Below are positions 17,090 through 26,514 of a stretch of DNA of 64,000 nt, piece after piece. Numbering within the stretch: the first letter of the stretch is position 1; the number at the start of each line of letters is the position of its first letter. The stretch lies in assembly GCA_016713035.1 (NCBI GenBank), contig JADJPW010000003.1, positions 62,001 through 126,000 of the forward strand, written 5' to 3'. The DNA is from Verrucomicrobiaceae bacterium (GTDB lineage: Bacteria > Verrucomicrobiota > Verrucomicrobiia > Verrucomicrobiales > Verrucomicrobiaceae). Made by a program: the position numbers and the translations under genes. The notes under the pieces were generated by a model. The model had not been told where the DNA came from. It saw nothing but the letters and a program-made list of their open reading frames with translations, and made no database searches.

Positions 17090-17974
17090 ATGAGACGCTT
17101 TCCCCTCCTCGCTGCCTGCTTACTCGCCTGCGCTGTCCTGCGGGCAGAGTCCCCTGCGCCTCCAGCGGAAAAGAAGGCCGCGCTGACGGATTATGTGCGC
17201 TTCGAGTCCCACGAGGATGGCGACAGCCTGGAAACGGCGGTGGTGAGCTTCACCTCGCCCACGAAGGTGGTGGTCGATCTCGTCGGTGCGATCCACATCG
17301 CTGACAAAAGCTACTTCGATGCGCTGAACCTGCGCTTTCGCAGCTACGATGCGGTGCTTTACGAACTCGTCGGTAAGCCCATGGATCTGCGCGGCAAGCC
17401 GGGCGCAGAAAAGGAGGATGCCAGCTCTCTGGCCTGGGTGGGCCAGCTTCAGGCAGCGATGCGTGATGCGCTGGATCTGCACGGCCAGCTCGAAGGCATC
17501 GACTACCGCGCCAAGAACTTCATCCATGCCGATATGAGTCTGCCGCAGTTCCAAAAGACGCGTGAGGTGAAAAAGGAGAGCCTGCTGGGACTCTACTTCA
17601 AGCTCTGGCAGGCGCAGTCCGAGATGCAAAGCGAAACGGGTGATGATCCAGATGCGGCCAGCCTGGCGATGATGCTCCAGCTCCTGATGAATAAGGACAA
17701 TCCCGTGGAGCTGAAGCGTGCCGTGGCAGGCCAGTTCGATCAAGTGGAGCGACTGATGGCCCGCATGGAGGCGGGGGATGGCACGGTGATCGTCGGTGAG
17801 CGCAATCGTGTGGCCTTTGAGGTCCTGGACAAACAGATCGCCGCTGGGAAGAAGCATCTCGCCATCTTTTACGGCGCTGCGCATCTCCAGGATATGGAAA
17901 AGCGCCTGCTGGAGCGTGGCTTCCAACGTGGCAAGACGGAATGGCTGCGTGCCTGGTGGCTGCCGTATGAGTGA
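17090..17974 (+). CDS. Secreted TraB/GumN (TIKI-fold) family protein
   Basis: The 294-aa product has a signal peptide (LLAACLLACAVLRA). Seen: an early strand VVVDLVGAIHIADKSYF, then YDAVLYELVG, and near the end HLAIFYGAAHLQDMEKRLLERGF. A GxxH near each end and a YELxG strand are the signature of the TraB/PrgY/GumN and TIKI superfamily, metal-dependent hydrolases or proteases in known members. The bacterial role is generally unknown. The gene starts 5 bases after the dienelactone hydrolase stop and converges with ispD with 12 bases between. The family is fairly certain, the function is not. Confidence 0.75.
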   Translation: MRRFPLLAACLLACAVLRAESPAPPAEKKAALTDYVRFESHEDGDSLETAVVSFTSPTKVVVDLVGAIHIADKSYFDALNLRFRSYDAVLYELVGKPMDLRGKPGAEKEDASSLAWVGQLQAAMRDALDLHGQLEGIDYRAKNFIHADMSLPQFQKTREVKKESLLGLYFKLWQAQSEMQSETGDDPDAASLAMMLQLLMNKDNPVELKRAVAGQFDQVERLMARMEAGDGTVIVGERNRVAFEVLDKQIAAGKKHLAIFYGAAHLQDMEKRLLERGFQRGKTEWLRAWWLPYE

Positions 17975-17986
17975 GCCCTATCGGCC

Positions 17987-18643
17987 TCAGCCTAGAAAAC
18001 GCTCCGCCGCCTGGATGTCGCCAGGCAGGGTGATCTTGGGATTGGGCTCTGGGTTCTCGATGACTCGCACCGCCTCTCCCAGATGCTGAATGGCGCTGAC
18101 TTCATCGGTGACGAGCAGTCCGGCAGCCAACACGGCATCATAGGCACGGCGGATGAGACCGATCTGAAAGACCTGCGGCGTCTCCATGATCCAGACGCCC
18201 TCACGGTCGATGCTGTCGGTGATGCGCCCTGCGGCATCGGCCCGCTTCAGTGTCTCGGTGACGCGGCGGGCACAGGTGACAGCTCCGTGGATGCTAGCCG
18301 CCTCAATGCAGCGCTGAATCTGCGCCACGCTGATCAATGGCCGCGCTCCGTCATGGATGGCGACTAGTCCAGCCTGCGGCGAAACGGCATCCAGTCCTGC
18401 TTTGACCGAAAAATGCCGCTCTGAGCCACCGGAGACGATTTGCGTGAGCTTGGGCAGTCGCCAGCTCTCGGCGGCCTCACGCACCTCCTCGCTGGCGACG
18501 AGGATGATTTCGGCAATCGCATCGCAGCGGGCAAAAACGCCCAAAGTCCGCCGCAGCACGGGCTCTCCGCCCATCGGGGCGAGGAGCTTATTAAAGCCCA
18601 TGCGCCGACTGCTGCCTGCGGCGACGATGATGGCGGAGGTCAT
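17987..18643 (-). CDS. ispD: 2-C-methyl-D-erythritol 4-phosphate cytidylyltransferase
   Basis: Third step of the MEP isoprenoid pathway: CTP plus MEP gives CDP-ME. Seen: the nucleotide-binding IIVAAGSSRRMGFNKLL, SGGSERHFSV, the AIHDGARPL signature with its catalytic Asp and Arg, a VTETLKR segment with the conserved Thr and Lys, TPQVF, and VTDEVSAI followed by LPGDIQAAE. The length of 218 aa is normal. It is predicted to be cytoplasmic and essential in organisms that lack the mevalonate route. The YqeY-domain gene lies upstream on the same strand. Confidence 0.96.
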   Translation of the reverse strand: MTSAIIVAAGSSRRMGFNKLLAPMGGEPVLRRTLGVFARCDAIAEIILVASEEVREAAESWRLPKLTQIVSGGSERHFSVKAGLDAVSPQAGLVAIHDGARPLISVAQIQRCIEAASIHGAVTCARRVTETLKRADAAGRITDSIDREGVWIMETPQVFQIGLIRRAYDAVLAAGLLVTDEVSAIQHLGEAVRVIENPEPNPKITLPGDIQAAERFLG

Positions 18644-18715
18644 GGTGTTTGATTCTCCCGATCACCATCCCATGCGAGCATGCAGATGGCATCCTGGAGA
18701 GGGCGGAGGTGGATG

Positions 18716-19168
18716 TTACGCGAGCCTTTTGCCGACTTCGGACGAGAGCGTCTTGCCATCGGCACGGCCAGCGCTGCGTTCCTGGAGCACCTTCATCACG
18801 GCACCCATTTCTTTTTTGGAAGTGGCTCCGAGCTCAGCGATCACGGACTCGACCAGCTTGGTGATGTCCTCGGCACTCATGGCGGCGGGCAGGTATTTCT
18901 CGAGCACGGCGAGCTCGGCCTTTTCTTTGTCCGCCAGATCCGCACGATTGGCACTCTCAAAGCTGGTGATGCTGTCCTGGCGCTTCTTGATCTCTTTGCG
19001 CACGACATTGAGCGCATCGGCCTCTGGTAGCTCGCCTTCGGCACCGAGTTTTTCGATGGCGACGTATTTGAGAGCAGACTTCAGCATCCGCACGGTCTCC
19101 AGGGTGACGGCGTCTTTGGCCTTCATGGCGGTTTTGATGTCTTCGGTGAGGCGGGCGTTAAAGCTCAT
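18716..19168 (-). CDS. GatB/YqeY domain-containing protein
   Basis: The 150-aa protein matches YqeY throughout: FNARLTEDIKTAMKAKDAVTLETVRMLKSA, then KRQDSITSFESANR, EKAELAVLEKYLP, and an end VMKVLQERSAGRADGK. It is homologous to the tail domain of the GatB subunit of the tRNA amidotransferase, which binds tRNA, and is usually a free-standing protein of unclear role. ATG 19168 is preferred; an in-frame ATG 51 bases upstream would add a Pro-rich stretch unlike the family. Confidence 0.9.
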   Translation of the reverse strand: MSFNARLTEDIKTAMKAKDAVTLETVRMLKSALKYVAIEKLGAEGELPEADALNVVRKEIKKRQDSITSFESANRADLADKEKAELAVLEKYLPAAMSAEDITKLVESVIAELGATSKKEMGAVMKVLQERSAGRADGKTLSSEVGKRLA

Positions 19169-19347
19169 GGGAAAGGGTGAGTGGTAGGGTGATGGTGGCG
19201 TGAGGTGAGTGCTTCCCATAGCAAATCCTTCGCTTTGGGCACAAGCGCAAACTGGCCCTACTTTCTCCCTTTCATACCATTTTCAGGCACGCTGGTATCA
19301 CGCTCGCCCCTTGCTTCCCCTGCCCTGTCGGCTTGGATAGCAGCCCT

Positions 19348-20622
19348 ATGGCAGAAAAAACGATCCAAATCGCCCTCGTCGGTGCCGGCATGTTCGGCGG
19401 AGATGTCCACTTGCGTGCTTACGCAGACCTACAGCGCTTCGGCATCGCCGGGCAGCTCGCTCGCGTGGGCCTGGATAAATACTCCCGTGACCTGGCTCCG
19501 GTGAAGTTTGACCTCGTGGCCGTCGCCACACGCTCAGAGGCCAGCGCCAAGAAGTCCGCCACCTTCTTCAAAGAGCTCACGGGGCATGAACCACGCTGCT
19601 TTCATGGTGATGAGCCCTGGAATGACATTTTGGCCGCCTTTCCCGACCTAGACGTGATGGCCGTCGCGACGCCTGACCATCTGCACACGCAGCCCATCCT
19701 CGCCGCATTGAAAAAGGGCGTCCATGTGCTCACCGAGAAGCCCATGTGTCTCAGCATCCAGGAGGCTGATGAAATCATCGACGCCGCAAAGGCGAAGAAC
19801 CTCATCGTCGGTGTGGACATGCATAAGCGCTACGACCCAGATCATCTGCGCATCCGTGATGACATCCAGAACCGCATCGGAGCCCCGCTCTACGGCACCG
19901 CCTATTTAGAGGAGCCGCTGGAGGTCAGCACCAGCACCTTCAAGTGGGTGGAGAGCAGTGACCCCTTCAGCTACGTCGGCCCGCACTGGACCGATCTCAT
20001 CTACAGCTACTACAAATCAAAGCCCGTCAGCCTCACCGCCGTAGGACAAAAAAAACGCCTCATTCGCGATGGCATCAATGCCTACGACGCCGTGCAGGTG
20101 CGGGTGGATTTCGACAACGGCATGAGCATCAATTTCCACAACAACTGGATCACGCCGGCGGACTTTGAAGGCCCGGTCAATCAAGGGCACGAAATCGTCG
20201 GTGCCGATGGCAAAGTGGAGAGCGATCAGCAATACCGCGGCTTCCGCTGGTGGAATGCCGGTGGTGGCTCACGCACGAGCAACAATCACTTCACCCGCGA
20301 CGTCACCCGTGCAGACGGCTCCAAGGCCTACATCGGCTACGGCGTGGACAGCCTAACCGTGGCACTCGTCGCCGTCTCCAGGGTTAAATTCGCCAGCGAG
20401 AGCCGCGACAGCCTCGCGCATCTGTATCCGACGCCCGAGGAAGCACGCATCACCTGCGCCATCGTCGATGCCGCGGCCAAAGTGCGCGATTTGAACTTCC
20501 AATACCTCCATGAAGGCAAAGGAGCCCCCGTCACCGCCCGCTTCGGCGAGGATGGCATCACCATCATCGACCCGATGAACCGAGCGGACACCTTTCAGCG
20601 CATCTACACACGCCCCGTGTGA
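19348..20622 (+). CDS. Gfo/Idh/MocA-family oxidoreductase
   Basis: A 424-aa NAD(P)-dependent sugar-type oxidoreductase. Seen: IQIALVGAGMFGGDVHLRAY (Rossmann), VMAVATPDHLH, HVLTEKPMC with the Lys-Pro pair typical of the active site, and VGVDMHKRYDPDH. There is no signal peptide or Tat motif, so it is predicted to be cytoplasmic. The C-terminal domain contains HFTRDVTRADGS and IGYGVDSL. Such proteins act on inositols, aldoses, amino sugars and related compounds. ATG 19348 is used; a TTG 15 bases upstream is open too. Confidence 0.88.
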   Translation: MAEKTIQIALVGAGMFGGDVHLRAYADLQRFGIAGQLARVGLDKYSRDLAPVKFDLVAVATRSEASAKKSATFFKELTGHEPRCFHGDEPWNDILAAFPDLDVMAVATPDHLHTQPILAALKKGVHVLTEKPMCLSIQEADEIIDAAKAKNLIVGVDMHKRYDPDHLRIRDDIQNRIGAPLYGTAYLEEPLEVSTSTFKWVESSDPFSYVGPHWTDLIYSYYKSKPVSLTAVGQKKRLIRDGINAYDAVQVRVDFDNGMSINFHNNWITPADFEGPVNQGHEIVGADGKVESDQQYRGFRWWNAGGGSRTSNNHFTRDVTRADGSKAYIGYGVDSLTVALVAVSRVKFASESRDSLAHLYPTPEEARITCAIVDAAAKVRDLNFQYLHEGKGAPVTARFGEDGITIIDPMNRADTFQRIYTRPV

Positions 20623-20724
20623 GTCCGAAATGGTTGAAGCCCCCGCTCTCACTGTGTATCGCACAGCCGCTCCTTTGATCGCGACTTCATGCTGAACAAG
20701 GGCCTGCGAGCACTCCACTAGCCG

Positions 20725-23283
20725 ATGGCCGACCCACTTCCGATCTTCGAACTCCGCCAGACCTTCACCGCCGCTCTGCTCGATCCGGCGACGCCGAATC
20801 TGCTCATCAAAGCGCCCACCGGCAGCGGCAAGTCCACGCAGATCCCGCAGTTCGTGCTCGACAGCGGCCTCCTGCCGGATGGCAAACGCTGCGTCGTGCT
20901 CCAACCACGCCGCATCGCCGCACGCATGCTCGCCCAGCGTGTCGCTCGCGAGCGAAATGCCAAACTCGGTGGCGAAGTCGGCTACCAAGTGCGCTTTGAA
21001 AACGTCACCAGCCGCGAAACGAGGCTCACCTACGTCACCGAGGGCGTCATGCTCCGCATGCTGCTCGAAGACCCGCAGCTCGACCGCGTGGGCTGCATCT
21101 GCATCGACGAATTTCATGAGCGTCATCTCGATGGCGATCTCGTGCTCGCCTTTGCCCGCCGCCTTCAACGCACACGGCGACCCGATTTAAAAATCATCGT
21201 CATGTCCGCCACGCTGGTGCCAGGGCCGCTCGTTGATTTCATGCAGCCCAGCAAGCTGCTGGAGTCCGAAGGCCGCACCTTCCCCGTGGAGGTGCGCTAC
21301 CAGGCCCCCGTGCCGCAAAAAAACGGCTACCCCGAGCCCGTGTGGGACCAAGCCGCCCGCGCCTGCGAAGAACTCGCCCTCTCACCCGGCTTCAGCGGCG
21401 ACATGCTCGTCTTCATGCCCGGCGGGCACGAAATCCGCAAAACCATCGCCGCCATCCAAGGTCGTGCCTTTTCCCGTGGTCGCCGAGTCGTGCCGCTGCA
21501 TGGCGAACTCACGCCGCAGGATCAAGACGCCGCCGTCACACCCGGCGAGCAGCCCAAAATCATCGTCAGCACCAACGTCGCCGAGACCTCCCTCACCATC
21601 GAAGGCGTCAAAGCCGTCATCGACGGCGGCACCGCCCGCATCGCCAACTACGATGCCCGTCGCGGCATCAACACGCTCACCGTGCAGAAAACCAGCCGAG
21701 CATCTGCCGAGCAACGTGCCGGCCGCGCCGGTCGTCTCGGCCCCGGCATCGCCGTGCGCCTCTGGACCCAGCGTGAGCACCTTCTGCGTGCCGAATGCGA
21801 ACTGCCGGAAGTGCAGCGTCTTGATCTGAGTGAGGCGCTTTTGGCGCTGCGGGTGCTTTTTGACCCGACCGATCGGTCCGATTCGTCTGACCTCGAATGG
21901 TTCGAAGCTCCCGCTCCAGCCGCACTCGCTCGCGCCGAAGACCTCCTGCACGACCTCGGTGCCACGGATCAAAACGGCCGCATCACCGACCTCGGCCGCC
22001 AGATGGCCAAATTCCCGCTGCATCCGCGTTTTTCGCGCATGCTGCTCGCCGCCGCCGAGTTCGGCTGTTTGCGTGAGGCCGCTACCTGCGCCGCCATCGC
22101 CCAGGGGAGCGATATTTTGCTCGTCGGCAAAAACAACGCTTCACACACCAACGAGGAGTTTTGGGAAAATGGCGACCTCAGTGAGTTCCAAGCCCTGCTG
22201 CGTGCTTTCACGCGTGCGGAGGCCATGAACTTCGATCCCGATGCCTGCGCCCGCTATGGCGTTCATGCCATGGCCTCGCGTGAATCCGCACGCAGCGCCG
22301 ATCAGTTCCTCCATCTCGCTAAACGGGCCGGACTGAGCATCAACGACCAAATCGCTGAGCCTGAAGCGCTCGCGAAAACACTGCTCGCCGCGTTCAGCGA
22401 CCACCTCGGTGTCGAAACTAGCCCCGGCAGCCGCATTTACCGGCTCGCAGGCGGTTACACCGGCCATCTCGACAAAGCCGCACACATCAAAGCCCCGCGC
22501 CTACTCGTCGCCGCCGAGATCGTCGAAGTGCAGGGCAAAGCGCTCACCGTAAAGCTCAACAACGTCACCGCCATCGACGAAAACTGGCTGCGCGAGCTCT
22601 TCCCCGCCGATTTCACCACCGGACGCAGCGCCCGCTACGACAGCGTGAACCGCCGCGTCATGAACATGGAGGAGACACGCTTCCGCAGCCTCGTCCTCGC
22701 CAGCAAAGAACGCGGCGAGCCCGATGAAACCCAAGCCGCCTCATTGCTCGCTGCCGAAGTCATCGCTGGCCGCCTGGAACTCCCGCTTTGGAACGAAAAA
22801 GTCGAGCAATGGATCACCCGCGTGAACTGCCTCTCCAAGTGGATGCCCGAGCTCGAAATCCCGCCCATCAGTGAAGAAGACCGCCATCTCATCATCGAGC
22901 AACTCTGCCACGGCTGCACCACCTACCGCGCCCTCAAAGACCGCGAAGTCTTCCCCGCCCTGCACCAATGGCTCAGCCACTCGCAACGCGAGATGCTGGA
23001 AAAATACGCCCCCGAGCGCTACGCCCTCAAGAACGGCAAAACCGCCCGCATCGTCTATGACGAAAAGCAGCCCCCCGCCGTCAGCGCCGTGCTCCAGCAC
23101 ATGTACGACGTGAACGAAAACCCCAAAGTCGCCGCCGGTCGCATCAGCGTCACCGTTCACCTGCTCTCACCGGCACAGCGGCCGATTCAGACGACCGGCG
23201 ACCTCGGTCGTTTCTGGCGTGAAGGCTATCCCGGCGTGAAAGCGCAGCTTCGTGGAAGGTATCCGAAGCACGAGTGGCGGTAG
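20725..23283 (+). CDS. hrpB: ATP-dependent DEAH-box helicase HrpB
   Basis: The 852-aa protein has all features of HrpB: Walker A APTGSGKST at residues 30-38, QPRRIAARMLAQRVA, the DEFHER box, the MSATL motif, the C-terminal helicase lobe with STNVAETSLTIEGV and SAEQRAGRAGRLGPG, then the long HrpB-specific C-terminal region ending in GRYPKHEWR. HrpB is a bacterial DEAH RNA helicase; its cellular role is not well defined, although it has been linked to mRNA processing and adherence in some species. The gene starts about 100 bases after the Gfo/Idh/MocA gene. Confidence 0.95.
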   Translation: MADPLPIFELRQTFTAALLDPATPNLLIKAPTGSGKSTQIPQFVLDSGLLPDGKRCVVLQPRRIAARMLAQRVARERNAKLGGEVGYQVRFENVTSRETRLTYVTEGVMLRMLLEDPQLDRVGCICIDEFHERHLDGDLVLAFARRLQRTRRPDLKIIVMSATLVPGPLVDFMQPSKLLESEGRTFPVEVRYQAPVPQKNGYPEPVWDQAARACEELALSPGFSGDMLVFMPGGHEIRKTIAAIQGRAFSRGRRVVPLHGELTPQDQDAAVTPGEQPKIIVSTNVAETSLTIEGVKAVIDGGTARIANYDARRGINTLTVQKTSRASAEQRAGRAGRLGPGIAVRLWTQREHLLRAECELPEVQRLDLSEALLALRVLFDPTDRSDSSDLEWFEAPAPAALARAEDLLHDLGATDQNGRITDLGRQMAKFPLHPRFSRMLLAAAEFGCLREAATCAAIAQGSDILLVGKNNASHTNEEFWENGDLSEFQALLRAFTRAEAMNFDPDACARYGVHAMASRESARSADQFLHLAKRAGLSINDQIAEPEALAKTLLAAFSDHLGVETSPGSRIYRLAGGYTGHLDKAAHIKAPRLLVAAEIVEVQGKALTVKLNNVTAIDENWLRELFPADFTTGRSARYDSVNRRVMNMEETRFRSLVLASKERGEPDETQAASLLAAEVIAGRLELPLWNEKVEQWITRVNCLSKWMPELEIPPISEEDRHLIIEQLCHGCTTYRALKDREVFPALHQWLSHSQREMLEKYAPERYALKNGKTARIVYDEKQPPAVSAVLQHMYDVNENPKVAAGRISVTVHLLSPAQRPIQTTGDLGRFWREGYPGVKAQLRGRYPKHEWR

Positions 23284-23309
23284 AGCTGCATTGTTGCACA
23301 GCAATGACG

Positions 23310-23795
23310 CTACTTTTGAGCCTCTAGGGCGAGAAGGTGCTTTTTGCGGTCTATTCCGCCTGCGTAGCCTGTTAGAGTTCCATCGCGACCGATGACGCGG
23401 TGACAGGGAATGAAGATGGAGAGCGGATTGCGCCCGACAGCGGCTCCGACGGCTCGCACGGCACGTGGAGAGCCGATTTCGACAGCGATGGCTGCGTAAC
23501 TGGTCGTTTCGCCATACGGGATGGAGATCAGCGTATCCCAGACACGCCGCTGAAAGGATGTGCCGCTGCGAAAATCGACCGGGAGCCGTTTGCGCGGTTT
23601 TTTACCAGTGAAGTAGGCATCGAGCCAAGTCCGAGCAGCATCAAAAAGCGGCCCATCATCGCGGATCCAGCCTTCATGCTTCGGGGCAGGCTTGTGTCCT
23701 TCAAAGTAGAGTCCGCAGAGGCGACCACCCGTCATGCAAAGCGTGAGATCGCCGAGCGGCGATGCCTGCGTGGTGAAGTAAACGGGAGCAGGCAT
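23310..23795 (-). CDS. ogt: Methylated-DNA--[protein]-cysteine S-methyltransferase
   Basis: Direct reversal of O6-alkylguanine in DNA by transfer of the alkyl group to the active-site Cys131 in the IPCHRV motif. Seen upstream: TSFQRRVWDTLISIPYGETTSY and RAVGAAVGRNP, the helix-turn-helix and Asn-hinge regions; downstream: GYAGGIDRKKHLL. The length of 161 aa matches stand-alone Ogt without an Ada regulatory domain. ATG 23795 is used in preference to an upstream start that only adds eight residues. The heparinase-like gene ends 27 bases before this start on the same strand. Confidence 0.94.
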   Translation of the reverse strand: MPAPVYFTTQASPLGDLTLCMTGGRLCGLYFEGHKPAPKHEGWIRDDGPLFDAARTWLDAYFTGKKPRKRLPVDFRSGTSFQRRVWDTLISIPYGETTSYAAIAVEIGSPRAVRAVGAAVGRNPLSIFIPCHRVIGRDGTLTGYAGGIDRKKHLLALEAQK

Positions 23796-23822
23796 GATTG
23801 GTCTTGGAGTTCTCCGCACGAC

Positions 23823-26213
23823 TCACTTTTTCTTTGCCCAGGTGGAGATGGCTGTGTGCGTGTGTGCTGGTGCTGTCTCAGCGGTGGTGAAGGTGATGCA
23901 GAGGCTGACGTTGCCTTTGGCCTCAGGGACGGTGGCTTTGAGGATCTTGACGTTTTCGCCTGCGAAGTCGGCGGTCTTGGCGCCGAGCTTGCGTCCCTGC
24001 TGTTCATCCGCAGGAGGCGGTGGCTCTTCAGAGGTGAACATGGCCTCCTTGGGCGAGACGATGGTGGCGAGGAGTTTTTGGCCTCCTTTGGTCATCGTCA
24101 CGGTGTTGCCATTGACGACGAGTTCCGTGTCCTTGGTCTGCATGCTCCAAGTGAGCGGTTTGGTGTTTTTGACGGAGAGATCGTCCTGGATGACGAGATA
24201 GGGTGCCGCTCCACGCACGACCATGATGCCGCGATGGACGTCTTTGGCATCTTTGTCATAGGCCTTCGTCATGTCGATCACGGCGAAGCCAGCCTCAGGC
24301 GTGGATTGGGTGAAAAGGACACCTGCGCGGGCATCTAGCTCCTGATTACCACCTTCGAGCGTTAGGGTATTTTGGCCTTTGGTGCCTTCGAGGAAGAGTT
24401 CGTAGCGCTTGGTGCGATCCGCGCCAGGCTTTGCTTCGAATCCGGGTGCGCGATCATTTTCTGCGCCGAGATCCATGGCCCAGCGCACGCCCCCTGCGTC
24501 GAGGACGAAGGTGCCAATGTCGAGCTGGGAGTGGAGATCGCGATTGTCGCCGCCTTTGGCAGCGATGTAGAGGTCATCTTTGGTCCAGCCGCTCCGCACG
24601 GTAGCCGCGATGCCGCCGGGTGTGGCATACTCGGGGCTGTCTGGGGTGCCCTGGCCTGCGGCGTGCGGGTTGTAATAAATGAAGTGCCCTGCGTGGCCGA
24701 AGAAGGAAGAGCCGACACCCATTTTCGCCCCTGCCGTGATGGCCGGGATGCCGGGATTCCCATGCAGTCCGGCCAACCATGTCGCGACCCATGGACGCGG
24801 CGTGCCGCCCTGGACTCCATCGCCAAAGTTAAAGGGCTGACCACTGGGGCCATACAGATGCATGCGGGCAAAACCGAACTGTGGGATGCCTTCGAGCATG
24901 CTGAGGCCGAGGTCCTTGCCTGCGGCGCTGCGCAGGGACTGGATGACCATGGAGGCGTAATCCATCACGCAATCACCCGCGACCATGCCCTCTGGCCAGA
25001 TGCCCGCAGGAGCAAAGCGCTGGATGCCTTCGCCAAAGACTTTCGCAGCGGCATTGGCAGAGATTTTTGCCATATCGGGGTCTTCATCGACGAATCCGAT
25101 GGCATTGAGCAGCAGCGCGGAGGCGATGTGCATCTTCTCCATGTTCACGGGTGGTGGCTCTTCTTTATCGGCCTTCCCTTTGCCTTTGGCCGGGGCTTTG
25201 GCGGGAGCTTTTTTCTTTTCTTCCGTTTGTCCGGCGCTGGTGCCGAAGGCAGTCGGTGGCACGGGCTCTTCCTCAAGATGAGCGACCAGAGCATCGACAC
25301 CTTTTTGGCGCAGGAAGGTGCGGATTTCAGCAGCTTGGGCGGCATTGTAGCCATCACGGAACCAGTCATAACCAAGGCTGACGGCGATGACCATGTCTGC
25401 GACTGCTACGGCCTCGGTGGGATGCCAGTCACGGAAATTCACTTTATCGCAAAGCAGCATCACCTCGCGTGCACCACGCTCTTTCCATTTCAAATCGCCA
25501 TCGCCATAATGCAGTGCCGCGAGCAAGCCCATGCGGTAGATGGCCTTTGAGCCCTCACTGGTGGTGCCACGCACTTCACCATTGATGCGGTTGAGCTCGG
25601 GGTCTTTGAGCAAGTCCTCGCCAGAGGCTTTTAAATTATCCATCATCTTGGCGAGCACCGGATCCGCAGCGATTTGGTTTTTGATCGCGGCCCAGCCTGC
25701 GGCGTTTTGGATCAGGCGAGGTCGCACCTTTTGGATACCACCGAGGTAATCATTTGCCGCAGGAGCTTTGAATTTGGACACCGGCAGCACGGTGATCTGC
25801 GGGCGCGGCGGAGCGGGCTTGCTGGCTACGGCTGGTGCAGCGGGCGCTTTCCCTTTGCCTTTAGCCTTCGCAGGCTCAGGTGTCGGAGCGGGCGGCGTGC
25901 CAGCGGTGGTCGCTGCGGCAGGCGGAGTCGTGGCAGGCATCGTCACAGGTGCAGCCTGCATCGCGGCGTAGCGTGTTTTGGCATACTCGAAATCTGCCGG
26001 ACTCAGGCTAGCGATGGGCACATCGAATTCTTTACCATCCTTCATTCGGATTTTCAGCGATCGCGTCGTAGCATCGACGGAGACGAGTGTGGCCTCAATT
26101 TGCTTCCCGGATGTATTCGTCCAGGTGCGGAATTCATCAGGGAGTTGTGCCAAAGAGAGTCCGGCAGTGAAAAGGGTAGCAAACAGGCAGGCGAGGCGTG
26201 CGTTCGGTTTCAT
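23823..26213 (-). CDS. Secreted SHD1-heparinase II/III-like protein
   Basis: From ATG 26213 the 796-aa product has a signal peptide (ACLFATLFTAGLSLA), then an SHD1-like domain (FRTWTNTSGKQIEATLVSVD, LKIRMKDGKEFDVPIASLS), common in secreted proteins of planctomycetes and verrucomicrobia. A long Ala/Pro/Lys linker (AKAKGKGKAPAAPAVASKPA) follows. The central part is mostly helical, as in the alpha/alpha toroid of polysaccharide lyases, with a second Lys-rich insert (APAKAPAKGKGKADKEEP). The C-terminal beta region contains LHSQLDIGTFVLDAGGVRWA, the heparinase II/III metal- or active-site strand, and ends in Thr-rich sheet. A lyase on uronic-acid glycans is plausible. No catalytic Tyr/His pair was assigned with confidence. 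Confidence 0.75.
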   Translation of the reverse strand: MKPNARLACLFATLFTAGLSLAQLPDEFRTWTNTSGKQIEATLVSVDATTRSLKIRMKDGKEFDVPIASLSPADFEYAKTRYAAMQAAPVTMPATTPPAAATTAGTPPAPTPEPAKAKGKGKAPAAPAVASKPAPPRPQITVLPVSKFKAPAANDYLGGIQKVRPRLIQNAAGWAAIKNQIAADPVLAKMMDNLKASGEDLLKDPELNRINGEVRGTTSEGSKAIYRMGLLAALHYGDGDLKWKERGAREVMLLCDKVNFRDWHPTEAVAVADMVIAVSLGYDWFRDGYNAAQAAEIRTFLRQKGVDALVAHLEEEPVPPTAFGTSAGQTEEKKKAPAKAPAKGKGKADKEEPPPVNMEKMHIASALLLNAIGFVDEDPDMAKISANAAAKVFGEGIQRFAPAGIWPEGMVAGDCVMDYASMVIQSLRSAAGKDLGLSMLEGIPQFGFARMHLYGPSGQPFNFGDGVQGGTPRPWVATWLAGLHGNPGIPAITAGAKMGVGSSFFGHAGHFIYYNPHAAGQGTPDSPEYATPGGIAATVRSGWTKDDLYIAAKGGDNRDLHSQLDIGTFVLDAGGVRWAMDLGAENDRAPGFEAKPGADRTKRYELFLEGTKGQNTLTLEGGNQELDARAGVLFTQSTPEAGFAVIDMTKAYDKDAKDVHRGIMVVRGAAPYLVIQDDLSVKNTKPLTWSMQTKDTELVVNGNTVTMTKGGQKLLATIVSPKEAMFTSEEPPPPADEQQGRKLGAKTADFAGENVKILKATVPEAKGNVSLCITFTTAETAPAHTHTAISTWAKKK

Positions 26214-26514
26214 GGCGTGGAGAGAAGTCGGAAACGGGTATGCAAAAGCGCTCTTATCATCGGTATGGTCAAGAGAGAAGATGACCAGCTTGCAGCAGAC
26301 GGTGATCTGCCGCCAACGATGCCTCCAACCCGCAAAACGGTAAGGCGGCACCAAAATTGGCCCCATAGGCCCTATTCGGCCTATTCGGCCTATTCGAAGT
26401 GCTATGCCCTGTTCGCATGGTCTGTTTCTCTAATTTACGAGTTCGCCACGTTTTTACGAGGGCTGTTGATATGATGGTTATGTTAGTTATATTTTCCATA
26501 ACTCGACCTCTGCC
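26214..26514. promoter_or_regulatory. Divergent intergenic region
   Basis: About 300 bases separate the start of the heparinase-like gene (minus) from the NlpC/P60-like gene (plus), so promoters for both must lie here. The right part (26450-26500) is AT-rich compared with its surroundings. It also carries a 9-bp triplet repeat at 26371. No clear -35/-10 pair or operator could be assigned. Confidence 0.4.
26371..26396. repeat. CCTATTCGG triple tandem repeat
   Basis: CCTATTCGG occurs three times in a row (third copy lacks the last base) in the divergent spacer between the heparinase-like and NlpC/P60-like genes. It has the 9-bp period also seen at 11575. Confidence 0.8.

Noticed and set aside
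24372..25550. A 392-codon plus-strand open frame opposite the heparinase-like gene
   Set aside because: The minus-strand frame has a signal peptide and recognisable domains; the plus frame has none.
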